From Pithys albifrons albifrons (Eukaryota > Chordata > Aves > Passeriformes > Thamnophilidae), in the NCBI RefSeq assembly GCF_047495875.1, contig NC_092459.1:42396490-42460489 (forward strand): a stretch of 64,000 nucleotides of DNA, in the 5' to 3' direction. The notes below the pieces were generated by a model, which did no database searches, was not told where the DNA came from, and saw only the letters and a list, made by a program, of their open reading frames with translations. Within the stretch, counting starts at the first letter, position 1; each line of letters begins with the position of its first letter. The translations under genes and the position numbers were made by a program. Below are positions 1-11,600 of the stretch, piece after piece.

Positions 1-3000
1 AAAGACACTCACAAACATTATAAACTTATTCTCTTTAATGATTGACTGGTTGTCTAAAGATATATGAGCTATAATAAAAATCCCCTCTTCAGGGTGCTGA
101 GAAATATATACTAATTTTGATTATTTTCCACAAAAATGTGAGAGACAAAAATTTCAAAAAAATAGATGATTTTTGTTTTAACATAAGAAGTAAAAGGAAG
201 AATACTTGAGAATTTTTCCAGCTTCCACATAAATATCACAGATTATTAGTCTATTTTAATCTGTGATCATGGTTTCATAGAGTTTGATGTTATTACCTCA
301 ATTAAAACAGCTATCAATGAGTAAATAGCAAGGCATTTGTTGACACTTGTTTGATAATTTTTGATAGCATAGTAAATCATTTTGGCCCAAACAACTGAAA
401 TTGCAATATAACTCTTGCCTTCATCATAACACTTTATTTGAGCAACAATATTAATCATGCTCACTCGTCATTGCAATCTCTTTAAGACATTAATATGCAT
501 ATATTGTAACAGTTGGAAGTTCTCCTAATTTATTAATAGACCATACTTTCTCTTTTCTAATCCATTCTCTAAATGACTGAAGAGATCTGAAAGTGGCAGT
601 CTCCAAGAGTTCTAGATAAATTAATATTCACAAATTTTATAAAGCAGTTTCACTAGGAACCGATCTGGCAGAATTCATTCTTTGTGCATAATTGTCTCTA
701 TCAGATCCATAACTTGCTTACTCAACAATTTATTTAAAAAATGTAATGAATAAAAAAGATTTCTCACAGCTTCTAAAAACTGATTGAGGAATAGGGAAAC
801 AGAACAAATGGCATATGTAATCACTCAAAATTGTTGTGTATTGTTGTTCAAAATTGTTATATATTGTTGCTCAAAATTAGAAACAGCTCACCATGGAAAA
901 GACAGTTATTCAACTAGGTTGAAAACTTAACATACTAGCTTCCCAGAATATCATTATATCTACATTCCTAGTGTTTATTTGGTTTGTTAGGGTTTTTTTT
1001 TTTGTTTGTATTGTTTGGAGGGGTGGTTGTTGGGGTATTATTTTTGCTTTTAGTTTTTCCCCTTTTATTGCTTTTTTTTCTTTTTTTTTCTCTGTAGTCT
1101 TTCTGTCACATTAGAGACAACATAAAATAGTTACTAATTGGTGAGGTTCAGTTGGTCTGAATTTGTAATTGCCCTAGTGTAAGCTTTGTTAGCATCTACT
1201 ACGGCAGATTTTAACAGTGGGAAGAGAAGGGGGATGGTTTTTTAACTTGTTTGAATTTTTTTATTGTCTCTTTAAAGCAGTTTATAACATGATTATTTAA
1301 GTCTGAAAAAAATTAAGAGATTTAAAAAGTTAAAGGAGTCAGAAGTAAATGTTTTTTGGCAGCTCTGAATTTTCTTCATATATCTGTGAGCCCTACTGAG
1401 ACACATAAACAAAGTAATTAGAGCGATGCTATAGTTTATTTCTCCCAATAAATAAAAAAATGAAAATTTAGGCCAAACTGAATATTCTTCTTTTACTCTT
1501 TTAAGAATACTATGCCAACCCTGGATGAAAGACAAGAAATTAAGAAAAATTCAATGGGCTGTTAAATACAATTTATCTACATAATAAGGATGTATATCAC
1601 CATTTTTAAGATGAATAGCTTAAATTGATCATTGTTTCCTAGAATTTGAGTATTCAGAATCGTTAAAAAAATTACAGCTTTCATTTCAAGATTAGGAGCA
1701 GCATATATGCACTCTAAAATGAAAACAAGAATATTGATGTTGATTTAAATCAGAAAAGGGGGTGCAAAGCACAACGGAATATAATTTACTGAGTAAAGAC
1801 ATAATCAGCTCACTCTCAAAAGTAGGATAGAGAGGAAACATCAACAAGACAATGACTGGATAAGACATAGTATTTCTGCCATACATCGGAGTTGACAGGA
1901 CCAGCAGGGAAGATTTAGCATGAAAGAATGTCTATAAACCTGAAGGCTAAAGAGAGAGACCTAGAGCACTGCAGTAAACTCTAAAAGGATACATAATCAA
2001 ATGATCACTAATGCAGCTCTGAATAGTATGCCTTTACTTAGTGATAATTTACTGCAGGTAAATCTCTCAAAAAAACATTTAATTGATCTTGCTCACAATT
2101 AGAGCATGAGCTATGGCTTTCATCTCTCAGACATTACCACATTTGGGCAAAATAGTTTCTGTTGCATTTTTTAATACCATACATTTATAATTTCATAGCT
2201 GCTTTCTTGCAAACCTAAACAGACATCTGTGAACAGCTATAGCCAGCTTCTTAAAGATCACATTACACAGCAATAGTTGTCTCAGAAAGATTGTTTAAAG
2301 CATAATTTATCCCACTTTTTGTGCTTTAATTTTTATGATCATATCAGTTTGCTACAATGAAATTTAGAAGTAAAATATTTCAAAACTGTATTGGACTTTT
2401 GGTACTTATTGAAGTACTGAGTGAAACTGAATTGTTGGATTAAACACTATACAAAATCCTTATCACACAATAAGGGGAAAAAACCCATCTTGACACCTAA
2501 AAGAAAATCAGAGAAACTGACACAGTACATGTTCCATGGATTATTTAAACCAAATAAACACATGAGCAGACCTTCGCAAATGGAGCAGTAATGAATGGAA
2601 ATGGAAGAGGTTCATTATAACAGAGACTGCCAGACAGATTAAAAGAACCTACAAGATTTGCCATATTTTGCTTGTTTCTTCTTTCAGTAAAGTATTTCTT
2701 TGCTATGAGGTTTCAGATCTTGACACTATATTTCTTCAAAAAAACACATCTGAACTTTCACTGTAAGGTATATAATATTTATAGAAACAAACTGTTTACA
2801 TTTTATTGCAATAGCAGTTAAGCTTGCTTTTTTTTCAATTTTTTATTCTATTTTTTTTCCCCTTCAGCATAAACATTTTTTTTCTGGAGAATTTGGAGAG
2901 ACAGGTGATGGAAAATATGAAGGAATGCCTGAAACCTGACTAAACTGACTAGTGCCAGTGCTGTACTGTTGCCAGTTTGTATTTGTCAGAAGTAGCTATA

Positions 3001-3562
3001 AGTATGTGATCTGAAACATGTTTTTGAGAGAGACAAGAAGTTGGACAAAAAGAAAAAGAAAGGAACACTTAACAAACAAAATTATACGTAACTTAGGAGG
3101 ATTCCTGGAAAAAAGAATTTCCATTATAGGACTATCAGAAACTTTTTCTAGTTGAACAATTAATTTGTTTCACAAATTTCCTTAAAAACATTTTGTTTTA
3201 TAAAAATTATCATGAATGGCAAAAATATAGTATTAAGTAAATGATTAAGGCAAATATAGAAATGTCAAGTATTAAAAACATAAAATAAGTAAAAACTCAT
3301 TCAAAGAATCATGGCCTATTTTGTCTTTAGGTTTTGATTTTATTTGATTTGATTTAAACCCTTCCTGAATTTTCAGGACCATCTATTGTATTTACCTTTT
3401 TTTTTCCCTCAATAAATCATAGCATGTGATAGTCTAGTAATTTTGATTTTAAATCAATATCAATATTTTCTCATGCACTTTGATATCCTGCAAACTTCAA
3501 TATTTGAAGACATTTTAAATATAACTCTGAAAGCACAAAAACAGTGTTTTGTCATAGCTTGT
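1..3562. other. AT-rich non-coding stretch, nothing recognised
   Basis: No exon-like, RNA-gene or repeat-family signature was recognised. The open frames here are short (at most about 80 codons), AT-driven and lack protein-like composition. Local low-complexity features are a 23-bp unit present about 2.3 times at 826-879 (two full copies, the second differing at a few positions) and T-rich tracts near 1000-1090 and 2828-2860. Unique intergenic or intronic DNA is the simplest reading. Confidence 0.6.
826..879. repeat. Short tandem repeat, 23-bp unit x about 2.3
   Basis: A unit beginning CAAAATTGTT and ending TTGTTGTT or TTGTTGCT occurs at 826-848 and 849-871, followed by a partial third copy at 872-879. 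The copies differ at a few bases. A small local duplication with no sign of function. Confidence 0.7.
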
Positions 3563-3823
3563 TGTCCTAGTTCAGCAGGAGGGACCAGCTAACCCTGCGT
3601 GGGGGTGATCAAAGCTGTGTATTCTACCCCCTCTATTCATTCCCCAAGGTCAATGGGCCATTAGCAGCAGCTGCCCAGGGAGCCATTATCACCTTCACAC
3701 CCAGCCTGAGGGGGGCGGAGCTGCTAATGGGCCATCAACAGCTCAACACCCCCTGGCTCCCAGAGTTAATCACCCATTGTGTGAGTCCCCGCCCAGGGGG
3801 AGGGACTGAGTGCTCCCTGAGGG

Positions 3824-3830
3824 TACATAA
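3824..3830 (+). promoter_or_regulatory. Putative LTR TATA-like box
   Basis: TACATAA lies downstream of GC-rich Sp1-like motifs in the solo LTR and about 290 bp before an ATTAAA signal, matching the U3-R-U5 order of a plus-strand retroviral LTR. The equivalent motif is kept in the copies at 45.17 kb and (inverted) 60.68 kb. Whether it drives transcription now is unknown. Confidence 0.45.
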
Positions 3831-4114
3831 GTGGTGGGTAGAGAAGACCTCAGGAACTTCTCGTCGGATCCAGAGGAGCAGCAGGACCTTGACAGGAGGA
3901 GATCACCGCTCTCGCCCAGACCACAGCCCTCGCCTGCACCAACAGGTTTTTTCTTTTCCTTTTGCTCTGGACTTGGGGGAACCACAGGGGTCTCAGCACA
4001 AGGGCAAACAAACCCCCTTGGGTTTGTGCCCCAGGACACTGGGTTATACTGCTGGGGTTTTGTGAGTTGAAAGCAATTTCCCTTGTGTGTCAGTGTTGTT
4101 ATTGTAATATTATT

Positions 4115-4120
4115 ATTAAA
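4115..4120 (+). promoter_or_regulatory. Putative LTR polyadenylation signal ATTAAA
   Basis: ATTAAA is followed by a T-rich and then a GT-containing stretch within the last 80 bp of the solo LTR, as expected near the R/U5 boundary. The same signal is retained in the second copy at 45.17 kb. Confidence 0.4.
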
Positions 4121-4197
4121 TTTTAGGTCTGACTTATAATCTCTCTCGTGGTGAGTTCATTTCTCCTGCTGGTTCACCTTTAAACCAGCACACTTGT

Positions 4198-7100
4198 GTA
4201 ATGCTTCATTTACATTTTTAAAATATTCTGAAATGAACAAACAGTAACAGTGTTACATCATCACAGATTTGTTCTAAGAGAACAATAATGCACCATTATT
4301 CCCAAAAGTTAAGATTTCTAGAAGTTCGTTTAGCTCTTGCACAAGCCCATATTGCACCTTCCAATAGAGCTAGACTTGCTCATAGGTGTAATGCTGTCAA
4401 ATTATTTATAAGAGATATTAACAGTCTGTGGACTGAAGCAAGACCAAACTCAGAAAGCTTATACCTACCTCCCACCAGACAGACGGTTAAAATTCAGATG
4501 AAATCCAAGCTTTCAAGAACCACAATATTTAAAAGACTAAAGCTATTTCAACTTATATCAGGTCATACTTCTGATCAGAAAACACACATTCAAAGGTCTG
4601 TACAACAGCCAGAAGCACAGTATACAATATAAATGAACATTACCTTAAAAAGCAAACTTCCACTGAGCCTTTGAGTAAATAAAGTTTTCGGGCTGTAGTA
4701 GTAGATGCAGAATAATCTCATTAGGTCCAGAAAGATTCAACCCGTACTTTATAAAAGACTAATCAGTCCAAGGGAAGGTACTTGTATATATTTTGCTGAG
4801 GCAGGTTTCCCATTGGGATATTTCATACTTTTTTCCTTTGTTTAACTTGTTTCTGAAAATTCAGAAGTTGAAAACTCTGCCTTCAGTGAAAGACACATAT
4901 TTTTCTCATTTTCATTTCTCCTCTATGATTTTGTAGTAAAAATCATATATATTTACTGATAATGCATATCTGCTTAGCCTAGAAGCTTATTTTTCCCCTT
5001 CTGTAGATGTCCTGGAAAACTCAGTAGTCATGAAAAGATAATAATTTCAGCAACTCATGGTTATTTTCCTGAGGAATCTGATTGGCAAGTTTACAAATTT
5101 AAAATCAACAGAATCCTCAGTCATTCTATACTTATTCTATTTTTGGTCTACAGTTGTCACATAAATTTAACATTATTCAATACTTGTCTAAAATGACTTA
5201 GTGGGTGAAGGAGTGTTATCCAAATATCCTCATTGTTCCTCATAGGCAAAATTCTCTTTAAGGCAACTGCAAGTTGCACCAACCTTCATCTAAGAGCCAA
5301 TTACATATTTTTTCTCTATTCCCCGTCTCCCACAACTGACTTCAAACTAGGATGACAAATAACCTTCCTATTGTTTGAATATCTAACTCTTCTCCATATT
5401 CTCAACATCTCCAAAATTAATCATTACACATCACACAACAGAAGTTTATCTGTTTTCATGTATAAATCCAATAATACTTAAAATAAAGCAACACTGAAGA
5501 AGAACAATTTTCTTCTTCCCAGAAGGAAAGGACCTCTACTTTCTGTAGGCACAGTATTAACTGTGAATATTACAATCGCTATCATCATGATGTATACATA
5601 CATCTAAAAAAAGTATGCTTATCAACCATATTTTAATTTTGCCTACTAAATTTGACTGGCAATCTCAGAATCTTCAGGAGGTCAGTTCTGTTTAAGTAGG
5701 CATCTAAAATTCTTGAACTTATGTGCAAAAAATCAGCAAAAATAAAAAAGTATAAAACAATAAATATTTTTTTTGGAAACATGTAACCCTTGAAAATCTA
5801 ATATATGTCATCCTTAGACTTAACAAACCATTTCGTTCTGTGATTTTGGACCCACAAAAATTATTCAAGAATTGAAAACATAGCAACTTAAATAACAAGA
5901 AAATTGGTAGATGAATACAAATTGGGAAAATGTTCGTATTCTCTCGGTAACTTTGTCATCTTACATATTTTCCCAAATAAATTTTATATTTCAATGAACA
6001 TTATTTACAGCTTAGTGAATTAACTCATTTTAGTGTAATGTAATAGAGGAGGTGACATGCTTACTTTTTGCCAGAAATCCTGGCATTTGTCAAATTAAAT
6101 GGGGTTTTGACTTAAATGGGGAATATTTTCTGTAGATTTTATCATTATTACATTCATTTACAAAACAATTTCAACTTCTATTGACAAATCTCTTAAAATT
6201 GTTATAATTACTACTTTTGATTACACTTGTCCGTTAATGTTTGAAACACCTCTTCATGACATATCCTTTCTATATTGAACTCAAAGAGAATATTTATGCA
6301 GTGTCACATTTTTATTTGAAAAACTTAAGCTATAATTTATTAATATGTATAATTTTATTAATAATAATTTACTGTTAATCATTTTGTTGTTGGGAATGTT
6401 ACTGAAGGGTTTCTTTACTGTATTTTAAAGGAAAATGTCAAGATATACATAAACATGAAAAATCATTGAAATCTATCTAGGTAATTTTTTACTTGTAAAG
6501 TATTGATGAAGATGGAAAGATGAATCCTTACATATAAAGGTCTCATAGTACCAAGGGAAAAGGTGGATTGTAGTGGCAATAGTCCACTTCAAGATATTTT
6601 GAAACAGAATCAACAGGAATTTTTGAAAATACAAGATGAAAGATGACGAAGTTCAACACATGTTTCAGGCTTTATCTAAACCATTCTACATTTCCTGACA
6701 TTAAGGAATGCTCTATGTGCTGTACATAGCACAGAGGTATAGAAGAAAGAATTACAGAACAGATACTCTCCTGTTACCTGAACGTATAGTATTTCACTCT
6801 AAGGTAATTAAAGTGTCTCCAAGATAAAAATCACAGGGACTGTAAAGACTAGAAAAGCAGTACCTTCCACTTACAGGTCAGTTTTCATTGCAAACTTAAA
6901 AAATATAAGCTAATAGTTTATTAGACACAACAGATCTATTTTAGTATAGGCCACTCAAGCTTCCTCTCTTCTACTGCCATTCAGCAATTCCTTTGAGCCT
7001 GTAGGATAGAAAAAAAAGTAACATTAAAAAATTATTGTTTCATTACCTGGGCAATTGTGAGATAAGCCTTCTGAATTCTAGGTTATTTTTAGCTTCTTGT

Positions 7101-7260
7101 CATTATATGTTACAGCTAGAGGCTCTTGTTGATTGATTATCCTGTTGCTGTGGACTATGGCAAGTCTATTTCTTTCCGTCCAGAGCAATCCATTACAGGC
7201 CCTGGAAAAACAAAAGTGGAAGATTTGTGCATCAATCCTGTGGGAAGGATGATCTTAAAA
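4198..7260. other. AT-rich non-coding stretch, nothing recognised
   Basis: No repeat family or gene was recognised. A 114-codon open frame at 4288-4632 directly after the solo LTR has no recognisable domain and no splice or promoter context; I treat it as chance. Confidence 0.5.
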
Positions 7261-7399
7261 CTAACTAGACTAAACTAAACTAACTAACTAACTAACTAAA
7301 CTAAACTAAAGTAACTAACTAAAATAACTAAAATAACTAAATAACTAAACTAACTAAATAACTAACTGAAATTGAATTGAAATGAAATGAAATGAAATA
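7261..7399. repeat. Imperfect CTAA/AACT then AAATG microsatellite
   Basis: About 100 bp of tetranucleotide CTAA-type repeats, with interruptions to pentanucleotides such as CTAAA and AATAACT, grade into a short GAAAT pentamer run at 7376-7399. Simple sequence produced by slippage. Confidence 0.9.
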
Positions 7400-7540
7400 G
7401 CTTAGCTTTCCAGAAGCCAGTGTAAATAGAAGTGCAGTCATATAAAGAGGCTTTATCTTACATTAATACTTTGGTGGGGAACATATAATAATGGGGGGAA
7501 TTGTGTTACGCTGTTTTTCTAAGAAAATACTTTTGCTCCA

Positions 7541-7581
<41 letters not shown>
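7541..7581. repeat. (TATC)10 microsatellite
   Basis: An uninterrupted TATC tetranucleotide run of about ten units. Pure tracts of this length are commonly length-polymorphic. Confidence 0.95.
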
Positions 7582-7582
<1 letters not shown>

Positions 7583-8239
7583 CACACTCTTCTTAGGATA
7601 TAAGAGAATCAATTTATTATTTCAGAAGGTTTTCCCTCCTTCCTTAAAGATTATTTAAGATTTCTAAAGAAAAGGACTTGATATGATAAATATCAGTATC
7701 AAATAATTTGATCAATATGTTTTTCTTTGTACATTTATAATCATAAATACTGTTGAGAAAGTTTCCATAAATTCTATCAGCCTAAACCTTGGTCTGACTT
7801 TTAATATTTCCAGCTTTTCTCATTCCTGGCTTATTTATTTTACCCACTTATCTTTCATTTTAATGATATTGACTGTTTATTCAATGGGCAAAATGAAGAG
7901 GGAGAAAATCAATCATTTCTTAATGTATATGATACCTTAAGCATAACATCATTCTAATAGGAATACTTTATAGATTTAAGCTACACTTATTTGTATCTAT
8001 TACAGGACAAATGAACTTCCACATTATATGTACTTATATAGTGATTTTAGTGTCCATAAAAAATATTTACTGGATAAAAAGTTTAAAGGTCTCAGTTACA
8101 TATTTACAAACTGAACACAAAAGTAATAGCTTCTATTAAACACAGAAAGCAAAGAAAATGTAAAGCGTTCACTTGTCTATTCACACATCCTTTTCCTCAG
8201 GATAGTCTGAGTAGCACATTGTCATGAATGGGTGTTTTA
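7582..8239. other. AT-rich stretch, nothing recognised
   Basis: No gene, RNA or interspersed repeat family was recognised between the TATC repeat and the old LTR fragment. Confidence 0.5.
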
Positions 8240-8672
8240 GATCACTTAAGAAACTACTGTTAAAGTTATGAACTATAGTAGAACAGAGGAAGAGTGTGAG
8301 GAGTCTTCCCCTTGAGGAGGAAGAAACAGCAGAGACAACATGATAAACTGACTGTAGGCCCTGTTCCCCATCACCCTCTACCACTGGTAGAGATGAGAAA
8401 GAGAATTCAGGAGTTAAGTTGAGCCCAGTAAGAAGTGGGGGAAGGGCCTTTTAAGATTTAGTGTTTGTTTTCTCATTAACCTACTGTGATTTTCACTGGT
8501 AATAAAATACACTATTTTCTCTAATTAGAGTCAGTAACTGTTGACTGATCTCTCCCTGTCCTTATCTCAACCCTTGAGCCTTTTGTTATATTTTTTCCCC
8601 TCTGCCCGGCTGAGGAGAGTGATAGAGCAGGTTGGATTGGCACCTGACATCCAGTCAGCATCTCTCCACCAT
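8240..8672 (+). mobile_element. Old avian ERV LTR, 3' portion (family B)
   Basis: From about 8285 this matches the remembered layout of a common bird LTR. A GGAAGAGTGTGAGGAGTC stretch is followed by GAGGAGGAAG with CAGAGACAAC, then AGTTAAGTTGAGCCC, TTTTAAGATTT, TAATAAA and GATCTCTCCCTGTCC. Next comes CTTATCTCAACCCTTGAGCC, and a GC-rich close with GGCACCTGACATCCAG. The plus orientation is set by the TAATAAA poly(A)-like signal at 8501-8507. The 5' U3 part with its tandem units is absent here, but a piece of what looks like the same family's U3 lies at 30.69-30.96 kb. Ends are diverged and no target duplication was found. Family membership rests on recollection of the consensus, so it should be aligned. 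Confidence 0.65.
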
Positions 8673-11600
8673 ACCAACAGATACAAATTGATGCAATTTG
8701 TAGATTATGCAGTAATGTAGTGTAGGAAGGTGGGGGTAATATTTTGATCTACAAGGCCTATTCAAGAGATATTAATTGCATGTAAAGACAGCCAAACTTT
8801 TTCATGTCATCAGTGCTTTTTAGGAACTTGCATTTCACAACCTATGCCTCTTCTCCAAACCCATACACACATCTATCATGACACCTTTACATTTGAGGAC
8901 ACTGGAAATGGTAGAAATATGCTTTTTAAAGCTTTATAGTTCATGGAATAGTAATTCTCTGCTCAGGAGAATATGAAGAAATGGTATTCACTTTGCACAA
9001 AAGCATTAATACAAAGGAAAAAGAAATGATCCAGCTAAACTTGATAAGCAGTCCAAGTTTACATGAAAGATTTATTGAGTTTAGATAAATATCACAGTCA
9101 TACTACTCCTACTGTCATCTTCTCTGCTGTTCTTAATCTAAGGCCCACCTTTAGCCACCTCTACTAATATAATTCTGATGTATTCACAAATCAGGTTTCC
9201 ATAATTTATTCAGAATAATGAGGCCTTATGATTATGAAAATATTAAAACTATGTTGTGTAGCAAAAACAAAAATCTCCAGAGGAGTATATTTTCCTCTAG
9301 AAAGAAGTGAAAATATCTGCATGTTTTAGGACAAAGGACAGATAGATGTGACTGTGAAAATTAAAAAAAAAAATAGGTTTTGCAGTATTTTTTACGCTAC
9401 TTATGGTAGTCTGCATCACTCAATCATTTAGTTTAGCAACCTAAATCAAAGCTAACAATGATTTTTGTGTGGAGCTTTTGTAAAAAATATATACCATCCA
9501 ACAGTAAAATGGAATATAACAGAAGCAGAATATTGTATTGATTTACTATATCCAAGATGAATTCAGTAACAATACTAGATTTAAGGCTAGCCATCCAGTT
9601 GGCTTAGTGCTGTAATATAATTTTCTCTTCAGAAAGACATTAATTTTTTCCTGTGTCATGACAGCTTTTTGATCATGAATAAAATTCCTTTGTTCTTATG
9701 CTTTTCTTTAATCTGATGTCAGCCTCCAGCATTCAGTTAGTAGGACAAGTCTGTGTGAAGTAGTCTCATTGATTTATAAATATATATATGATATACTTAT
9801 ATATTTGCAATGTCATTGTCTGAGAGTGTAATGTAGGTATTTATCATGTTTATTGGTTAAAAGCAATAGCAATTACAATTTAAAGACGAGGAAAAGTAAT
9901 TCCTGTTTAAATAAAATTAACTTTATATATTTCAATTATCCATTCCAGTTTCTGTTGTTAAACAAAAGTTCACTAAATTAACTAAAACAGTTTATAGACT
10001 ACAAAGTTATTATTTTTTATCATTGACTCCAGTTTCCCTGAATATAATCCTTCAGAAACTGGCTTCTCAGAACATTTCAGATTTTAAATAGATTTTATTT
10101 TCTTTATTGTATGTATACAGGCTGATGATTTAAGTAATGCAAAAGACATTGAGTATAAATTAAAAGCTGAGATAAAATTAAACTTCAATGAAAGAAAAGA
10201 CCATAAAAGGACCCATGAGGATATAGTCACACTATTGCCATATGAACAGTTTTACTGGAAGAAATAGCAGATGAAATTAAATTGCTGAGGCCATTAATTA
10301 ATATTTTAGTGAGAAGCATATGAATCTGACATACTTTTAGCTTAATATTACTGAAGAAAAAAAGTCAGGTTACCAGGGCCTGGGCTGAGCTTTAGCACAC
10401 TGAACAAACCATAAGAAAATCCTGAGTACCACAGGAAAAAGTGCTGAACATAACAAATAACCAGCAGATGTTGAAAGAACTGTCCCTACTGCACCAGATG
10501 CTTTGACCCAGATGGAGGTTCAGTTAGTAATATCAGAAGTACCAAATTTAAGTGCAGAGTTACCAAAATCTGGGACTGACAGCAAGAAATTAATTAGATG
10601 TGGGTTATTTATTTGAGATGAGAAATACTGGAGCAGGCCTCACTGGCAAGGGAACGGATAAAGATGAAGGGTGGCCAAAGTATTTCATGCTCTCCTGCAG
10701 TCACTGTGCTTTACCTTGAATGAGACACAGTGGGACTCATGTTGCCTATTTTTAGGTACATCTATATCTGAGTTAGTCAGCATAGTTTTCTCATGTGATT
10801 CATATAATCAAATACTCAAGTTTGCATGGTCTGAGTGGGATCAAATACATGGGACATAGAGGTCAAGTGACACCAGTACTGAGCTTCTGGGATTCTCCTT
10901 AGGTGATGACATACATATTATTTATATGTCATTTTTTGGCATGGAGTGGTCCTTTGACACAGAATTTTACTCACTTCTTATTCCACAGGTCTTAATCAAG
11001 TTGACTGGGTTACTGTGTTTGAAATATTCTTGTGTTTGAAGTGTTTCTGAAAACTGGGAAAAGACTGGTTCAGATGATACACTATAATGTTGTTTCCATC
11101 CTCCTATTGTCAGCACAGGGGCTTCTACTGATGGGATATTTATGTTGCAGTCATGAAAACACAGGCCTTCCTGGACTTCACATGAAGAATATGTGCCTCA
11201 GTTTTACTGCTGGGAATGACAGGAAAATACACTTGAAAAGACACTGGGATGGTGTCCAACATTATCAATACACGTCATTCTTTTAATCCTTGTGCCTCTG
11301 TTTGCCTTGTGTTTTCACACATACAGTTCCATTTATTTTTCATGTGTACCAGTTTGAGTCTTTCTCCTACACGTCTCTGGGCCACACCAAATACATCTTC
11401 ACTAAACAATATATATGAAATATCTAAACAGCAAATTCCTTTCTTTTGTAGTAAAAAGGAAACGGTTAGCTACTTCGGTATAAATTATTCTAATAATTTA
11501 TTTCTATTTTGAGGCCTTTTTTCTGACATATTAGAAGAGAAATATTCTACTTGCGGATTAAATAAAAAATAAAAATTCAATTAAAAGTCAGAATGTGCTT

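Larger units (their letters stand above)
3563..4192 (+). mobile_element. Solo LTR of an avian endogenous retrovirus, family A copy 1 (5-bp TSD CTTGT)
   Basis: The element starts TGTCCTAGTTCAGCAGG and ends ACCAGCACA, giving the canonical TG...CA termini over 630 bp. It is flanked by a perfect 5-bp direct repeat, CTTGT, at 3558-3562 and 4193-4197. Both sides of one LTR carry the duplication and no internal gag/pol/env sequence is present, so it is a solo LTR left by LTR-LTR recombination. Promoter-like signals in plus orientation are GC boxes (3711-3719 and around 3787-3800), a TATA-like TACATAA at 3824-3830 and an ATTAAA poly(A) signal at 4115-4120. By eye it differs from the copy at 45167 at roughly 20 positions, so both are fairly young. 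A 5-bp duplication is usual for ERVL-type elements, but the class is inferred. The open frames inside it are chance. Confidence 0.93.

Noticed and set aside
3727..4070. Frames of 79-112 codons in the family A LTRs (also around 45.44-45.73 and 60.75-61.04 kb)
   Set aside because: They lie within LTR U3/R/U5 sequence on both strands, have no domain, and recur only because the LTR recurs.
4288..4632. 114-codon frame just after the first solo LTR
   Set aside because: No recognisable domain, promoter or splice context, and not part of the LTR; likely chance.
7261..7399. CRISPR-like or satellite array
   Set aside because: Units are 4-5 bp simple sequence with no spacers.
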